A DNA stretch of 64,000 bases from Neopararhizobium haloflavum (GCF_002750855.1 NZ_NWUC01000004.1:124001-188000); one strand, 5' to 3'; shown: positions 1 through 9,338, numbered from the stretch's first letter. The notes: a model not told the origin generated them from the letters alone. Numbers and translations are program-made.

Positions 1-722
1 GCCACCACCGTCACCGCATAGGTTTCGAAGAGGTCGGCTGCCATGCCGGCACAGTCACCGACATTGTCGCCGACATTGTCGGCAATCGTCGCGGGGTTGC
101 GCGGATCATCCTCAGGAATGCCGGCCTCGACCTTGCCGACGAGATCGCCGCCCACGTCGGCCCCCTTGGTGAAGATGCCGCCGCCGAGACGGGCGAAGAT
201 CGAGATCAGGGATGCACCGAAGCCAAGGGCAACGAGGGCATCGATCACCACGCGATCGGATGATTCATATCCCAGTCCACCGGTGAGAATTGCGTAGTAG
301 ACGGAAACGCCCAGCAGAGCGAGACCGGCGACCAGCATGCCGGTGATCGCACCGGACTTGAACGCGATGTCGAGACCGGCCGAAAGGCTGTGCGATGCCG
401 CCTGCGCGGTGCGCACATTGGCGCGGACCGAGACGTGCATGCCGATGAACCCTGCCAGTCCGGACAGTACGGCACCAATCAGGAAGCCGAAGGCTGCGGT
501 TCCTCCCAACAGCCACCATGTGATCGCGAAGACGACCGCGCCGACGATCGCAATCGTAGTGTATTGGCGGGTGAGATAGGCCTGCGCGCCTTCTCGAATA
601 GCGCCCGCAATCTCCTGCATGCGCTCATTGCCCTGGTCAGCTGCCAGCACCGATTGCGTCGCCCAGATGGCATATGCAACCGACAGCAGCCCGCAGGCGA
701 TGACGGCGATAAGAATTGTCAT
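1..722 (-). CDS. hppA: Membrane-bound proton-translocating pyrophosphatase, N-terminal third (partial)
   Basis: Integral membrane pump that couples hydrolysis of pyrophosphate to proton export across the inner membrane. About 240 codons are present; the rest lies before base 1. The frame opens [20 protein letters not shown], a first membrane helix, followed by further hydrophobic spans. Near the window edge it carries the family hallmarks [23 protein letters not shown] and NVGDNVGD, the pyrophosphate and magnesium-binding loops. The start is supported by a strong AGGAGG nine bases before the ATG. The residue that separates potassium-dependent from independent types is not in view. The 160 bases upstream hold its own leader, after the end of the ATP-grasp gene on the same strand. 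Confidence 0.95.
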   Translation of the reverse strand, partial: MTILIAVIACGLLSVAYAIWATQSVLAADQGNERMQEIAGAIREGAQAYLTRQYTTIAIVGAVVFAITWWLLGGTAAFGFLIGAVLSGLAGFIGMHVSVRANVRTAQAASHSLSAGLDIAFKSGAITGMLVAGLALLGVSVYYAILTGGLGYESSDRVVIDALVALGFGASLISIFARLGGGIFTKGADVGGDLVGKVEAGIPEDDPRNPATIADNVGDNVGDCAGMAADLFETYAVTVV

Positions 723-882
723 TCGCTGAATTCCTCCTGATTGGACCGGACTTGATCCCCCAATACCGGCCGATGACCATGCCGCAGCGCGCCGCTAAGC
801 GCGACGCTCTGCCGCATTGGGCGCGATGATTGCTGCACCGCATGAGGGCCGTCAAGTAGTCAATGCACTCAGGAGGAGGGGT

Positions 883-1926
883 TCAGAGCGTCGCAAGCGC
901 TCTGTTGGAGATCGTCCGATTGGCGGCATGAACCTCTCGCTTGCGCTCAAGTGCCTCGATCACCGCGCCCGGAAAATCGGCCTCGTACATCTGGCTCATG
1001 CTCCACAAGCCGCCGGGCGTATAGACATTGATCTCGAGGATCTTGTCGCCGACGATATCGAGCCCGACGAGGAACATACCGTCCTGGATCAGTTTGGGGC
1101 GCACCAGTTCGGCAACCTCCAGCATGGTGTCCGTCACCTTGACCTTCTCGGCCGTGCCCTGGACGTGGATGTTGGAACGCACTTCGCCCTTTGCCGGCAC
1201 GCGGCGGAGCGCGGCAAACTTGCCACCAAGCTCCAGCGGCTTGCCGTTCATGACGAACAGGCGGACATCGCCCGACTTGGCCTCGGGAATGTATCCCTGG
1301 GCGATCAGATAGCCTTCGCCGCTCACCGCCTCGAATATCTGGTTGAGGTTGGCATCGGTCGGAGTGTCGACCTTGAAGACATTCTTCCCGCCCGAACCCT
1401 GAAGCGGCTTGACGATAACGCCCTTGGGCTGGTTCTCGATGAATGACTTGATCTCGTCGATGCTCTTGGAGATCAGGGTTTCGGGCCGTACGCGCTCCGG
1501 AAAGCCCTGGAAGTAGAGCTTGTTCTGGGCGAGAGCGAGCCCGTCCGGATCGTTGACGACAAGCACGCCGCGTTCGCTGGCCAGTCGCCCGAACATGGCG
1601 CCGACATGCGCTGCCCACGGCCTTTCGTAAGCGTCATCCGACGGATCGTTGCGCAAAAAGAGAACGTCGAGATCGGCGACGTCGATGGTCTCGATCTTGG
1701 TACCATCGCCGTGAAGGTCCTTGTGCAGGGTCTCCGGCTTCTTGTATTTGGCACGCGGCAGACTGACGGCCCGCACCATCAACGAATCATCCGGGCGCAG
1801 GACGAAATCGCCGGGCGTGACGTAGTATATCTCGTGGCCGCGATTGAGTGCTGCCAATGCCAGCACCGTCGTGGTGAAGTGCGGGGCTTCGCCCTCGATC
1901 GAATTGATAAAAAAAACAATGCGCAT
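883..1926 (-). CDS. GshB-like ATP-grasp ligase (annotated glutathione synthetase)
   Basis: A 347-residue ATP-grasp enzyme of the glutathione synthetase/RimK type. Visible parts are an N-terminal pre-ATP-grasp domain (MRIVFFINSIEGE), the lid and nucleotide segment IVKPLQGSGGKNVF, GDVRLFVMNGKPL, and the metal-binding GLDIVGDKILEINVYTP. Housekeeping GshB usually ends this core with EINVTSP and is about 315 residues long. Here the acceptor-side motif is altered and there is a C-terminal extension. The ATG shares one base with the stop of the DUF1704 gene (TGATG), so the two are translationally coupled. By family it should join a carboxylate to an amine using ATP. Given its partners I infer that the substrate is not simply gamma-glutamylcysteine plus glycine. 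Glutathione synthesis itself remains possible. Confidence 0.85.
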   Translation of the reverse strand: MRIVFFINSIEGEAPHFTTTVLALAALNRGHEIYYVTPGDFVLRPDDSLMVRAVSLPRAKYKKPETLHKDLHGDGTKIETIDVADLDVLFLRNDPSDDAYERPWAAHVGAMFGRLASERGVLVVNDPDGLALAQNKLYFQGFPERVRPETLISKSIDEIKSFIENQPKGVIVKPLQGSGGKNVFKVDTPTDANLNQIFEAVSGEGYLIAQGYIPEAKSGDVRLFVMNGKPLELGGKFAALRRVPAKGEVRSNIHVQGTAEKVKVTDTMLEVAELVRPKLIQDGMFLVGLDIVGDKILEINVYTPGGLWSMSQMYEADFPGAVIEALERKREVHAANRTISNRALATL

Positions 1927-3821
1927 CAGAAGTCCTCGGTTGCGGCCATGTCGACCGGTGACAGTCCGTCCCGCGCACGCTGAAGACGCGCTTCGGCCTG
2001 TGAATGATTGAGAAAGAGCGGTGTGAGGACGGGCGCCTTGAGAAGGCCGCGTTCGCCAAGCTCCTGCATGATGTGAAAATGCGATGCCGCGATCTTGCCC
2101 ATCCAGAAAGGCTCGAGCGCGCCACCGGCTCGCAGGTGATCCAGCACCTGATAAAGGCCACGCAGATAGATCGCGTCCTTTGCAAGCCCTCCGGAGCGAT
2201 GGACGCGGACGCAGATGCCGAAGGCGTCGCGGGCGGAGAAGCCATGCTCCTTGACTAGAAGGTCGTAGACCTCCTGAAAGGCCGCGCCATCGAGCATCGC
2301 CGCGCAGGCAACGACCCTCGCCGCCACAAGACGCAACCGCCGGACAGTCATCCCGCCGACGAGATACTCGGCAAAAACGGCAAGCCCTTCCTGAACACCC
2401 TCATAACCGGCCAGCCCGCTTCGAAAGATCCAGAGACCCTGCGATGAGCCGTTGAAATAGGTCAGGAGATGCACGCCGATCTCGTGACTGAGAAGGGCCT
2501 CGACGCGGTTGCGCAACAGCATCGTATCGCGTGCAATCAGGAGACGCCTGCCCGACACCATGAGCCCGGCCGGCAGATCGTCGCGGAGTTCGATCGTCGC
2601 GTCGAAACCTGGGCAGGCCGCGTTGTAACGCTCGATCATCTTCGCTGCTGCGCTTGCGACATGGTGGCAATCGACGTGATCCACCGGCTCGCTCGTTCCA
2701 CCGGCCTGCGCCTCCGTTTCGCGTAGAATTGCGTGGGCAGCGCGTTGCAAGCTGGAGCGAACCGAACCGTAAAGCGCCCGTCCGACCTCGCGAAACCGCG
2801 GCGTGTCGCGCGCGGCAAGCATGGTCAGCTGCAGGTCCAACTCCTGCTGTTTCTCGCGATAGAGAGCATGAAGGACCGGGTCCTCGAAATGATCGAACGG
2901 GATGGAGAAGAGCCGCCTCTTCGCTTCGTCGATGCGGATCGTGAGCGGTCGATAGAGCAACCGTGGCTCACGCTGATATCCTCCCGACTGAAACTCCTGC
3001 CAGGCCGCAGCGGAATTGATCGGTGTCGCCGCGAGGAGAAAATCAAACATCGACGCGATCTCGTCGATGCTGCGGTCGGCACTGCGTACCGCGTCGACAA
3101 ACACCTGGCGTCCGAGCGCGCGATGGGTGGTCAGCTTCAGATGCGATGCCTGTTCGATGAATGCGGCGATCGCCTTGAGGCCAGCGTCGTAGATGTTCGC
3201 CACGACCCGCTCACGAAGGGCCGGATAGATGCCACCGTCGCCGGGGGTCCGGTAGATCGGCGCGAAGCTTACGGAGAGACAGACGAAGCGCGTCAGGGAA
3301 CTGAGCGACTGACCACCTTTCCCCTCCTCGCTCGCGCAGCGTTCGATGCGTGGCGAGCGGAACTTCGCCTTGACCGCCTCGGCCGCGCTCTCGAAGGCAT
3401 CGGCCGCGGCCTGGGCGGCGGGTGCCCGAGGCGCTGAAAGGATGATCTCGAAGGGAGGCAGATATGGCGCGTCGTCGGTCAGGAGCGCGTCTTGACCCAA
3501 TTCGTCTACGCTGAGGACAATGAAGGCTCCGAACCGCTCGGCCATGGCACCGCCGATTACGTCGATTACCTCCGCCGCTCGCTCGATGCTGCCGGCAACG
3601 ACATAGGATGCGTTTGCCATGGCGATCTGGCGGGCCGCGTCCGCCGCGTGCTCACCCATCACATGGACACACACGAAGGGTACGGGCCGATCGACATGGA
3701 CGCGGCCGCCGTCCTCAAGTTCCAGGCGGACTGGCTTGCCGGACTTCAACCCTTCTTCCAACGCATCGCGCCAAGCTTCGTCCACGCGGGCCGGCCGGCC
3801 ATCATCAGGTCGCGCACTCAT
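1926..3821 (-). CDS. DUF1704/MATCAP-family metallopeptidase (QEGLA-motif protein)
   Basis: A 631-residue protein of the family usually called 'flavohemoglobin expression-modulating QEGLA motif protein'. An N-terminal domain (residues 1 to about 190) precedes a long helical linker and a C-terminal catalytic domain. That domain holds HEIGVH at residues 446-451 (an HExxxH zinc motif) and, 26 residues on, QEGLAVFAE (477-485) with a candidate third zinc ligand. The same architecture occurs in the eukaryotic MATCAP tyrosine carboxypeptidases, so a carboxypeptidase-like cleavage is the best prediction. It overlaps the upstream amidohydrolase gene by four bases (ATGA) and the downstream ATP-grasp gene by one. 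No signal peptide or membrane span is evident, so it is probably cytoplasmic. The substrate is unknown. Confidence 0.88.
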   Translation of the reverse strand: MSARPDDGRPARVDEAWRDALEEGLKSGKPVRLELEDGGRVHVDRPVPFVCVHVMGEHAADAARQIAMANASYVVAGSIERAAEVIDVIGGAMAERFGAFIVLSVDELGQDALLTDDAPYLPPFEIILSAPRAPAAQAAADAFESAAEAVKAKFRSPRIERCASEEGKGGQSLSSLTRFVCLSVSFAPIYRTPGDGGIYPALRERVVANIYDAGLKAIAAFIEQASHLKLTTHRALGRQVFVDAVRSADRSIDEIASMFDFLLAATPINSAAAWQEFQSGGYQREPRLLYRPLTIRIDEAKRRLFSIPFDHFEDPVLHALYREKQQELDLQLTMLAARDTPRFREVGRALYGSVRSSLQRAAHAILRETEAQAGGTSEPVDHVDCHHVASAAAKMIERYNAACPGFDATIELRDDLPAGLMVSGRRLLIARDTMLLRNRVEALLSHEIGVHLLTYFNGSSQGLWIFRSGLAGYEGVQEGLAVFAEYLVGGMTVRRLRLVAARVVACAAMLDGAAFQEVYDLLVKEHGFSARDAFGICVRVHRSGGLAKDAIYLRGLYQVLDHLRAGGALEPFWMGKIAASHFHIMQELGERGLLKAPVLTPLFLNHSQAEARLQRARDGLSPVDMAATEDF

Positions 3822-4684
3822 TGCGAACCCAAAGCTTGCTCCAGCACCGGCAGCGACGTGCGGATCATCTGGCGCAGATCATCGAGAACGACCCGGTCCG
3901 GCTGCCCCGTCCATTCGTCCATGAACATTTTCTTGAATTCGATGGCGATGGCGCAGCCCGTGGTCGGAAAGTTGGTGTGCACGAATCGCGTCTGCTCTCC
4001 CTTGCCCTGGAACGCCACGTTTTCCCGGACATCGGGCGCGCGTCCGGCCAGGCGAGACGACCGCAAGTGCTCGATGAAGGGATCGACGACGCCTGCCCAG
4101 CGCGCCCGATCCATGGAGAACGTGCCGATGTTGATTTCCGGGGCTTCGACTTCGTCCCTCGGCGGCGCGTCGGGTCCATCGCGGCGATGATTGTAGCTGT
4201 GAATGTCGAGCAGGACGAAGTGGCCGTGACGGCGCTGCATCCGCTCCAGAGTGAAGCGCAACATGGCGTAATATTCATCGTAGGATGACAGCGACGCCTC
4301 GACTTCGGAAGCCGACGGCTGCTCCTTCCAGACCTTGAGGCCCCATGATTGCTCGGGGCGCACATAGATCGCCTCGTCGCGCGCCCTGTTCAGGTCGAAC
4401 TCGAACCTGGAATGGTGGCAGATGATCCGATTGGGGACATCGCGCGTAGTGTACTCTGTGAAGGGATCCTCTTCGCGAAGGCGGTCCTGCTCGCCAAGCG
4501 CCAAATCGTCGGCGACCTCCGGGCGGACCGCATGCCCATTGTGGATGGCGGTCGCGATAACGGGCGCTTCGCCGGTATGGATGGTCCACCAATCTCCCGC
4601 TTCATGCGGTAGTCCGACGTCATCGCCGGGGTCGTTTGCTACGTGTATGGTCAATTCGCTGTCCTCGCTTGCGCCTTGCAGCAT
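3818..4684 (-). CDS. N-formylglutamate amidohydrolase-family protein
   Basis: A 288-residue member of the HutG-like N-formylglutamate amidohydrolase family, which hydrolyses N-acyl or amide bonds on glutamate-type substrates. Recognisable segments are HNGH (48-51), EEDPFTE (71-77), SRFEFDLNRAR (92-102) and LDIHSYNHR (158-166), where the histidines and acidic residues are expected to bind metal. It is not next to histidine-utilisation genes, so a role in histidine breakdown is unlikely. It is the first gene of the three-gene cassette and overlaps the DUF1704 start by four bases. The chosen ATG lacks a clear Shine-Dalgarno and follows an in-frame stop. No promoter is obvious in the 80 bases after the MFS gene, so it may be read through from that operon. 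Confidence 0.85.
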   Translation of the reverse strand: MLQGASEDSELTIHVANDPGDDVGLPHEAGDWWTIHTGEAPVIATAIHNGHAVRPEVADDLALGEQDRLREEDPFTEYTTRDVPNRIICHHSRFEFDLNRARDEAIYVRPEQSWGLKVWKEQPSASEVEASLSSYDEYYAMLRFTLERMQRRHGHFVLLDIHSYNHRRDGPDAPPRDEVEAPEINIGTFSMDRARWAGVVDPFIEHLRSSRLAGRAPDVRENVAFQGKGEQTRFVHTNFPTTGCAIAIEFKKMFMDEWTGQPDRVVLDDLRQMIRTSLPVLEQALGSQ

Positions 4685-4764
4685 CTAGCGGCTGCATTGG
4701 GCGCCTTGGAAACGGAGGACGAGAGTCGACAGTTCCGCGATCGAACGTCACGGATTGTGAACAA

Positions 4765-6021
4765 TCACTGCCCGTGAAGGCGTTTATCCGCGGCAACCTG
4801 CAATGCCAGAACCAGGAGGCAGGCACCGGCGACCGGCCAGACGAGGAAAGCGAGACTCTCCCAGCCCCACACATTGAGGACCACGCCGGATGCCAGCGAC
4901 GCGAGCGCCACAAGCGAGAAAAGGACCGTGTCGTGGAAGCCCTGCACCTTGTTCTTTTCCGACGGCCTGTAGGTCGCAGTCACCATTGCCGTCGAACCGA
5001 TGAAGCCGAAGTTCCAGCCAAGACCGAGAAGTATCAGCGAAAGCCAGAAGTTCCATAGCTCGATGCCGGCATAGGCGACGGCGGCGCAGATGATGAGGAT
5101 AACCAGACCCGTCGATACGACCGCCGTCTGTCCGAAGCGCACGATCAACCGCCCCGTGAAGAAGCTCGGCGCGAACATCGCCATCACGTGCCATTGGATG
5201 CCGAGCGTCGCGAGGTCCGGCGAGAAGCCGCAGGCGACCATGGCGAGAGGCGCGCCGGTCATCAGGAACGTCATGAGCGTGTAGGAGCCGACACTGCATG
5301 TCAGAGCCGTGAGGAAGCGACGCTGGGATACGATCTCGACAAGTGGTCGTGCCGGGCTTTCCGCCTCGTCGGACGCATCGCCCGCGACAGCTTCCGGAAT
5401 CCTTAGGAAGGAAAGGATGATCATTCCGATGAGGCCGAGCGCGATCAGGGCGACATAGACACCGGCAAAGGGCACGGTCGGGAAAGCCTGTCGGGTGAAG
5501 ATCACCGTTTGCGGCCCGATGATCGCGGCAAAGACGCCGCCGGCCAGCACCCAGGAGATGGCCTTGGGCTTGAAGGATGGCGGCGCGCCATCGGCAGCGG
5601 CAAAGCGATATTGCTGAACGAATGCCCCGCCGATCCCGACGATGAGCAGACCGAAGGCGAAGAACCAGAATTCATGCATGAAGAGTGCCAGCGCAGCCAG
5701 CCCTCCGCCGATGCCAGTGACGGCAGCGCCGCTCATGAATCCCAGCCGGCGGCCGACGCCGCGCATGATCCAGGCGGCGCCAAGGGCGCCGATCGCCAAC
5801 CCCACGTTGAAACCGGTGACAGGCGCCGTCGCCAGGGACTTGTCTGTGCTCAGGAGATAATCGCCGGCCAGCCCGCCCATCGATATGCTGATCGGGGCGG
5901 CCGCGCCGACGACGGCCTGCGCGGCACACAGGACAAGCGCGTTGCGCTTGGCTAGCGATCGCCCGACGCTGCCGGTCCGCAGCCGGTCGCCGGTCTCGAC
6001 GTTGGCCGCGGCATCCGTCAT
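4765..6021 (-). CDS. MFS transporter, last gene of the riboflavin operon
   Basis: A 418-residue protein with about twelve hydrophobic spans, a short polar N-terminus and a central polar loop (around residues 210-230, acidic, rich in Glu, Ala and Asp). It is a member of the major facilitator superfamily. Its substrate cannot be told from sequence. The start overlaps the nusB stop by four bases (ATGA), so it is made together with the glyA-nrdR-ribDEH-nusB series. That placement makes a flavin or a metabolite linked to this operon a reasonable guess, but only a guess. Most family members export or import small organic compounds by proton exchange. Confidence 0.85.
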   Translation of the reverse strand: MTDAAANVETGDRLRTGSVGRSLAKRNALVLCAAQAVVGAAAPISISMGGLAGDYLLSTDKSLATAPVTGFNVGLAIGALGAAWIMRGVGRRLGFMSGAAVTGIGGGLAALALFMHEFWFFAFGLLIVGIGGAFVQQYRFAAADGAPPSFKPKAISWVLAGGVFAAIIGPQTVIFTRQAFPTVPFAGVYVALIALGLIGMIILSFLRIPEAVAGDASDEAESPARPLVEIVSQRRFLTALTCSVGSYTLMTFLMTGAPLAMVACGFSPDLATLGIQWHVMAMFAPSFFTGRLIVRFGQTAVVSTGLVILIICAAVAYAGIELWNFWLSLILLGLGWNFGFIGSTAMVTATYRPSEKNKVQGFHDTVLFSLVALASLASGVVLNVWGWESLAFLVWPVAGACLLVLALQVAADKRLHGQ

Positions 6022-6560
6022 TCGTCGCGGCCGGACTTCTTGATCCGGCCGCTGGCGGGCCTCGTTTCGGGACGATAGCGCCGCGCGAGACGATCGAGTA
6101 CGGCGTTGACGATTTTCGGTTCCTCGCCCTCATAGAAGGCGCGGGCAATATCGACGTACTCGGTGACGATCACGGCGATTGGCACGTCCTTGCGCTCCGA
6201 CAATTCCAGCGTGCCGGCGCGCAGGATGGCCCGCAGCGTGGAATCAAGGCGCGAGAGCGGCCAGTCCATGGTCAATGCAGACGCTATGATCGGGTCGAGA
6301 CGGCGCTGACCGGCGACGACGCCGGAAACGATCGAGCGGAACCAGGCCGCATCAGCCTGACGGTAGGTTTCGCCATCGATCTCCCGGCCAAGGCGATGGG
6401 TCTCGTATTCGGCCACGACCTCGGTCAAGCCCGTGCCGCCGACGTCCATCTGATAGAGCGCCTGAACGGCAGCGAGCCGTGCGGCACCGCGCTGGTTCGC
6501 CGGCTTGACCTCGGGCTCTCTCGGCGCTTCCCCGCCGCTGTGCGTTTCGTCTGTGCTCAC
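6018..6560 (-). CDS. nusB: Transcription antitermination factor NusB
   Basis: A 180-residue all-helical RNA-binding protein that acts with NusE (S10) at boxA sites to prevent premature termination, mainly in rRNA operons. The core is clear: [14 protein letters not shown] near residue 27, [16 protein letters not shown], the [15 protein letters not shown] helix and the closing [12 protein letters not shown]. The N-terminal 25 residues and the basic C-terminal tail are extensions common in alphaproteobacterial NusB. It overlaps ribH by four bases upstream and the MFS gene by four bases downstream, so it lies in a translationally coupled chain. The ribH-nusB pairing is widespread in bacteria. Confidence 0.95.
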   Translation of the reverse strand: MSTDETHSGGEAPREPEVKPANQRGAARLAAVQALYQMDVGGTGLTEVVAEYETHRLGREIDGETYRQADAAWFRSIVSGVVAGQRRLDPIIASALTMDWPLSRLDSTLRAILRAGTLELSERKDVPIAVIVTEYVDIARAFYEGEEPKIVNAVLDRLARRYRPETRPASGRIKKSGRDE

Positions 6561-7015
6561 TTGTCGTTCAGCCTGTTCTTCATGGCGATCATGGTGAGAG
6601 CGGCACGCGCCGCAAAGCCTCCTTTGTCCTTGTCATCCTGGCGCGCGCGCGCCCATGCCTGCGCTTCGTTCTCGACCGTCAGGATGCCGTTGCCGATCGC
6701 AAGCGATTCGCTGACCGCAAGGTCGGTCAGCGCCCGGCACGACTCGTTGGCGACGATCTCGAAATGGTAGGTCTCGCCGCGGATGACGGTGCCAAGAGCG
6801 ACGTAGCCGTCGTATCGCTCCCCGCCTTCGTCTTCAGCATCGAGCGCCATGGCGATCGTCGCCGGAATTTCGAGAGCACCCGGCACGGTGACGACATCAT
6901 AGCTGGCGCCTGCCTTGTCCAGCGCTGCCTTGGCGCCCGCCAGAAGCGCATCGGACAAATCATCATAAAAACGTGCTTCGACGACCAACACATGCGTTCT
7001 TGACGTTTTCGCCAT
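6557..7015 (-). CDS. ribH: 6,7-dimethyl-8-ribityllumazine synthase
   Basis: Penultimate enzyme of riboflavin synthesis. It condenses the ribityl-aminouracil intermediate with 3,4-dihydroxy-2-butanone 4-phosphate and usually assembles as a hollow icosahedral or decameric complex in the cytoplasm. The 152-residue protein shows [11 protein letters not shown] and [14 protein letters not shown], where the histidine is the catalytic base region. I start it at [17 protein letters not shown] because an AAAGGACC element lies just upstream. An in-frame extension of 27 residues before it is unlike the family. The gap of about 115 bases before ribE holds no recognisable riboswitch. The stop overlaps nusB. 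Confidence 0.94.
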   Translation of the reverse strand: MAKTSRTHVLVVEARFYDDLSDALLAGAKAALDKAGASYDVVTVPGALEIPATIAMALDAEDEGGERYDGYVALGTVIRGETYHFEIVANESCRALTDLAVSESLAIGNGILTVENEAQAWARARQDDKDKGGFAARAALTMIAMKNRLNDK

Positions 7016-7129
7016 GACGATACGGTCCTTTCCGGGGGACGACGGGCGGCTCTGGGGTGTGGCGCGGGACAAACCACGCCGATACGCCGATGGCAAGCAG
7101 TTTCGCGCCCGACCGGGCCGATCCGCGCT

Positions 7130-7741
7130 TTATCGTGGCGCAAATTCGGCAAGGCGCGCGGCATAGCGAGCCATTTGGTCAATCTCAAGATTGACCCGAT
7201 CACCAGTTCGGCGCTCACCCCATGTGGTAGCTTCAAGCGAGTGCCGGATGAGGAGCACGTCGAACCGCGAGCCTTCGACACCATTGACCGTCAGCGACGT
7301 GCCATCCAGCGAGATGGATCCCTTTCGGGCGATGAAGGGAGCAAGACTGTCTGGCGCCTCAATGAGAAAGCGGGCCGCCTCTCCCTCGCCCGTGACGGAA
7401 ATGATCGTGGCGGTGGCATCGACGTGACCGGAAACGAGGTGCCCACCCAGTTCGTCACCGATTTTAAGCGATCGTTCGAGATTGACCCGTGTGCCCGCTC
7501 GCCATGTGCCGATCGTGGTCAGGCGTAGCGCCTCTTCCCAGGCCTCGACCTCGAACCAGGCTTCGTTCGGCCCGTTGTCGGGAAGGGCCGTCACCGTCAG
7601 ACAAGGGCCGCCACACGCAATTGACGCTCCGATGTCGATGGTATCGGTATCGTAGCTCGTCGCCATGCGAATGCGAACGCCGCCGGCGACCGGGGTGATG
7701 GCCGAGACCGCGCCAACGTCCGTAACGATACCCGTGAACAT
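7130..7741 (-). CDS. ribE: Riboflavin synthase alpha subunit
   Basis: Final enzyme of riboflavin synthesis. It dismutates two molecules of ribityllumazine to riboflavin and the aminouracil precursor. The 203-residue protein opens with the family signature [12 protein letters not shown] and has two tandem lumazine-binding repeats. The second begins around residue 97 with GGHLVSGHVDATA, and its SLTVNGVEG matches the first repeat's CLTVTAL. The start codon shares one base with the ribD stop (TGATG). It sits in the order ribD-ribE-ribH, as in many alphaproteobacteria, with the ribBA function presumably elsewhere. In some nomenclatures this gene is called ribC. Confidence 0.95.
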   Translation of the reverse strand: MFTGIVTDVGAVSAITPVAGGVRIRMATSYDTDTIDIGASIACGGPCLTVTALPDNGPNEAWFEVEAWEEALRLTTIGTWRAGTRVNLERSLKIGDELGGHLVSGHVDATATIISVTGEGEAARFLIEAPDSLAPFIARKGSISLDGTSLTVNGVEGSRFDVLLIRHSLEATTWGERRTGDRVNLEIDQMARYAARLAEFAPR

Positions 7742-8853
7742 CAGCGCTGCCTCTCCAGTTCGATGAAATCGTCCGGCCCGTAGCGCGCGCTTCGGACGCA
7801 GCGGAAGCCATGCAGAGGGGAGGACGCCGTGAAGGGCGCGTCGATGCCTTCCGCGCCAATCGAGCCTGAACCGGTAAACAGAGCGATCCTGTCGACGAGA
7901 TCGTCACGCAGGAAAGCGGCAGCAATTGCGCCTCCTCCCTCCACGAGAAGCGTCGCTATCCCTCGCGCGCTCAGGTCGTCCAGAAGTTCCGGCAACGCGA
8001 TGCGGCCGTTGTGCTGCGCGCAGGCGATGAATTCGACACCGTCCTCCCGCAGCGTCTTCTGCGCCGCCCGGTCTGCCGTGGTCGCAACAAGCAGCGGCAC
8101 CTGCCGGCTCGATCGGACCAGACGTGACGTCCGCGCAAGGCGTATCTCGTCGTCAAGCACGATGCGCATCGGCGAACGCTCCTCGAGGCCGGGAAGCCTG
8201 CAGGTCAATTCGGGATCGTCTTCCAATGCGGTGCCGATGCCGATGAGGATGGCATCGCTCTCGCTGCGCAGGAGATGCGACTGGCGACGTGCGATATCAG
8301 CGGTGATGGCGATCTGCCCCGCGCCTCGTCGACCAATTTTGGCGTCGGCAGAAATTGCAAGCTTCAGCGTGACATGCGGGCGACTTCTCGTCCTTTGCAT
8401 GAGATAGCCGGCCAGGGCGTGCTCGGATTGGCGGGACAAAACGCCAGATACCGTCTCAACACCGGCGGCCTCGAGGATGGCAAATCCCTTGCCCATAACA
8501 CGGTGGTCCGGGTCCATGGTGGCCGCGACCAGACGCCGGATGCCGGAACGGGCAAGCGCTTCGGCGCACGGTGGCGTGCGGCCATGGTGGGCGCAGGGCT
8601 CCAGCGTGACATAGGCGGTCGCCCCCCTCGCCCGCTCACCCGCCTCGCCAAGCGCTTCCGCCTCGGCATGCGGCCGACCGCCACGCGCCGTTATCCCGCG
8701 TCCGACGATGTGCGGTCCGGCGCCATCGTCGCGGACAATCAGCGTCGCGACGGAAGGATTCGATCCGGTCAGCCCGCTGTGGCGCAGCGAAAATCGGATC
8801 GCGGCTGCCATGAAGCGGCGATCCACATCGCCCGCCTTGCTGTCGTCAGCCAT
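7741..8853 (-). CDS. ribD: Bifunctional riboflavin-biosynthesis deaminase/reductase RibD
   Basis: Carries out the deamination and side-chain reduction steps that follow GTP cyclohydrolase II. The N-terminal cytidine-deaminase-like domain shows the zinc site HAEAEAL and [11 protein letters not shown] (His plus two Cys). The C-terminal half is a dihydrofolate-reductase-like NADPH domain ([14 protein letters not shown], and [14 protein letters not shown] near the end). I choose the third possible methionine (MADDSKAGD), which reduces overlap with nrdR to a few bases. Starting six residues earlier is also possible. Total length of about 370 residues fits the family. It is coupled to ribE downstream. 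Confidence 0.94.
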   Translation of the reverse strand: MADDSKAGDVDRRFMAAAIRFSLRHSGLTGSNPSVATLIVRDDGAGPHIVGRGITARGGRPHAEAEALGEAGERARGATAYVTLEPCAHHGRTPPCAEALARSGIRRLVAATMDPDHRVMGKGFAILEAAGVETVSGVLSRQSEHALAGYLMQRTRSRPHVTLKLAISADAKIGRRGAGQIAITADIARRQSHLLRSESDAILIGIGTALEDDPELTCRLPGLEERSPMRIVLDDEIRLARTSRLVRSSRQVPLLVATTADRAAQKTLREDGVEFIACAQHNGRIALPELLDDLSARGIATLLVEGGGAIAAAFLRDDLVDRIALFTGSGSIGAEGIDAPFTASSPLHGFRCVRSARYGPDDFIELERQR

Positions 8854-9331
8854 TTCGCTCATGCCCGGCATCGCCGTTTATCTGAGCGCTCAACTCAGCG
8901 ATGACCTTTTCGAAGTCCTCGGCGCCGCTGAAATCGCGGTAGACCGAGGCGTAGCGCACGAAAGCCACGTCATCGAGGGCCTTCAGCGCCTCGATGACCA
9001 TCAGACCGATCTGTTCCGAGGGCACGTCCTGCTCGCCCGAACTTTCGAGCCGGCGAACGATGCCGGAGACGGCCCGCTCGATCCGTTCCCGGTCGACAGG
9101 CCGTTTGCGCAGCGCGATCTCGAACGAGCGCATGAGCTTGTCGCGGTCGAAGGGCACCCGCCGTCCGGTCTTCTTGAGGACCGTCAGTTCGCGCAGTTGC
9201 ACTCGCTCGAATGTGGTGAATCGTCCGCCGCAATTGGGACAGACGCGCCGCCGACGGATGGCGGTACCATCCTCGGCGGGACGCGAATCCTTGACCTGGC
9301 TGTCTTCCGACGAACAGTAGGGGCAGCGCAT
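8846..9331 (-). CDS. nrdR: Transcriptional repressor NrdR
   Basis: A 161-residue repressor of ribonucleotide reductase genes. The N-terminal zinc ribbon is clear: [17 protein letters not shown], then [17 protein letters not shown], giving four cysteines in two CxxC pairs. The following ATP-cone domain (from [16 protein letters not shown]) senses ATP/dATP and sets oligomer state and DNA binding at NrdR boxes. It begins seven bases after the glyA stop and is followed by ribD with a short overlap. The glyA-nrdR-ribD order is conserved across many Hyphomicrobiales. Its own targets cannot be seen here because no nrd operon lies in the window. Confidence 0.96.
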   Translation of the reverse strand: MRCPYCSSEDSQVKDSRPAEDGTAIRRRRVCPNCGGRFTTFERVQLRELTVLKKTGRRVPFDRDKLMRSFEIALRKRPVDRERIERAVSGIVRRLESSGEQDVPSEQIGLMVIEALKALDDVAFVRYASVYRDFSGAEDFEKVIAELSAQINGDAGHERNG

Positions 9332-9338
9332 CCTGCAA

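Noticed and set aside
7016-7096. Upstream extension of ribH
   Set aside because: Arginine- and proline-rich sequence unlike lumazine synthase; a good ribosome site precedes the shorter start.
7016-7129. FMN riboswitch before the riboflavin genes
   Set aside because: I looked in the gaps before ribH and before glyA and found no conserved FMN-element core by eye; a covariance search would be decisive.
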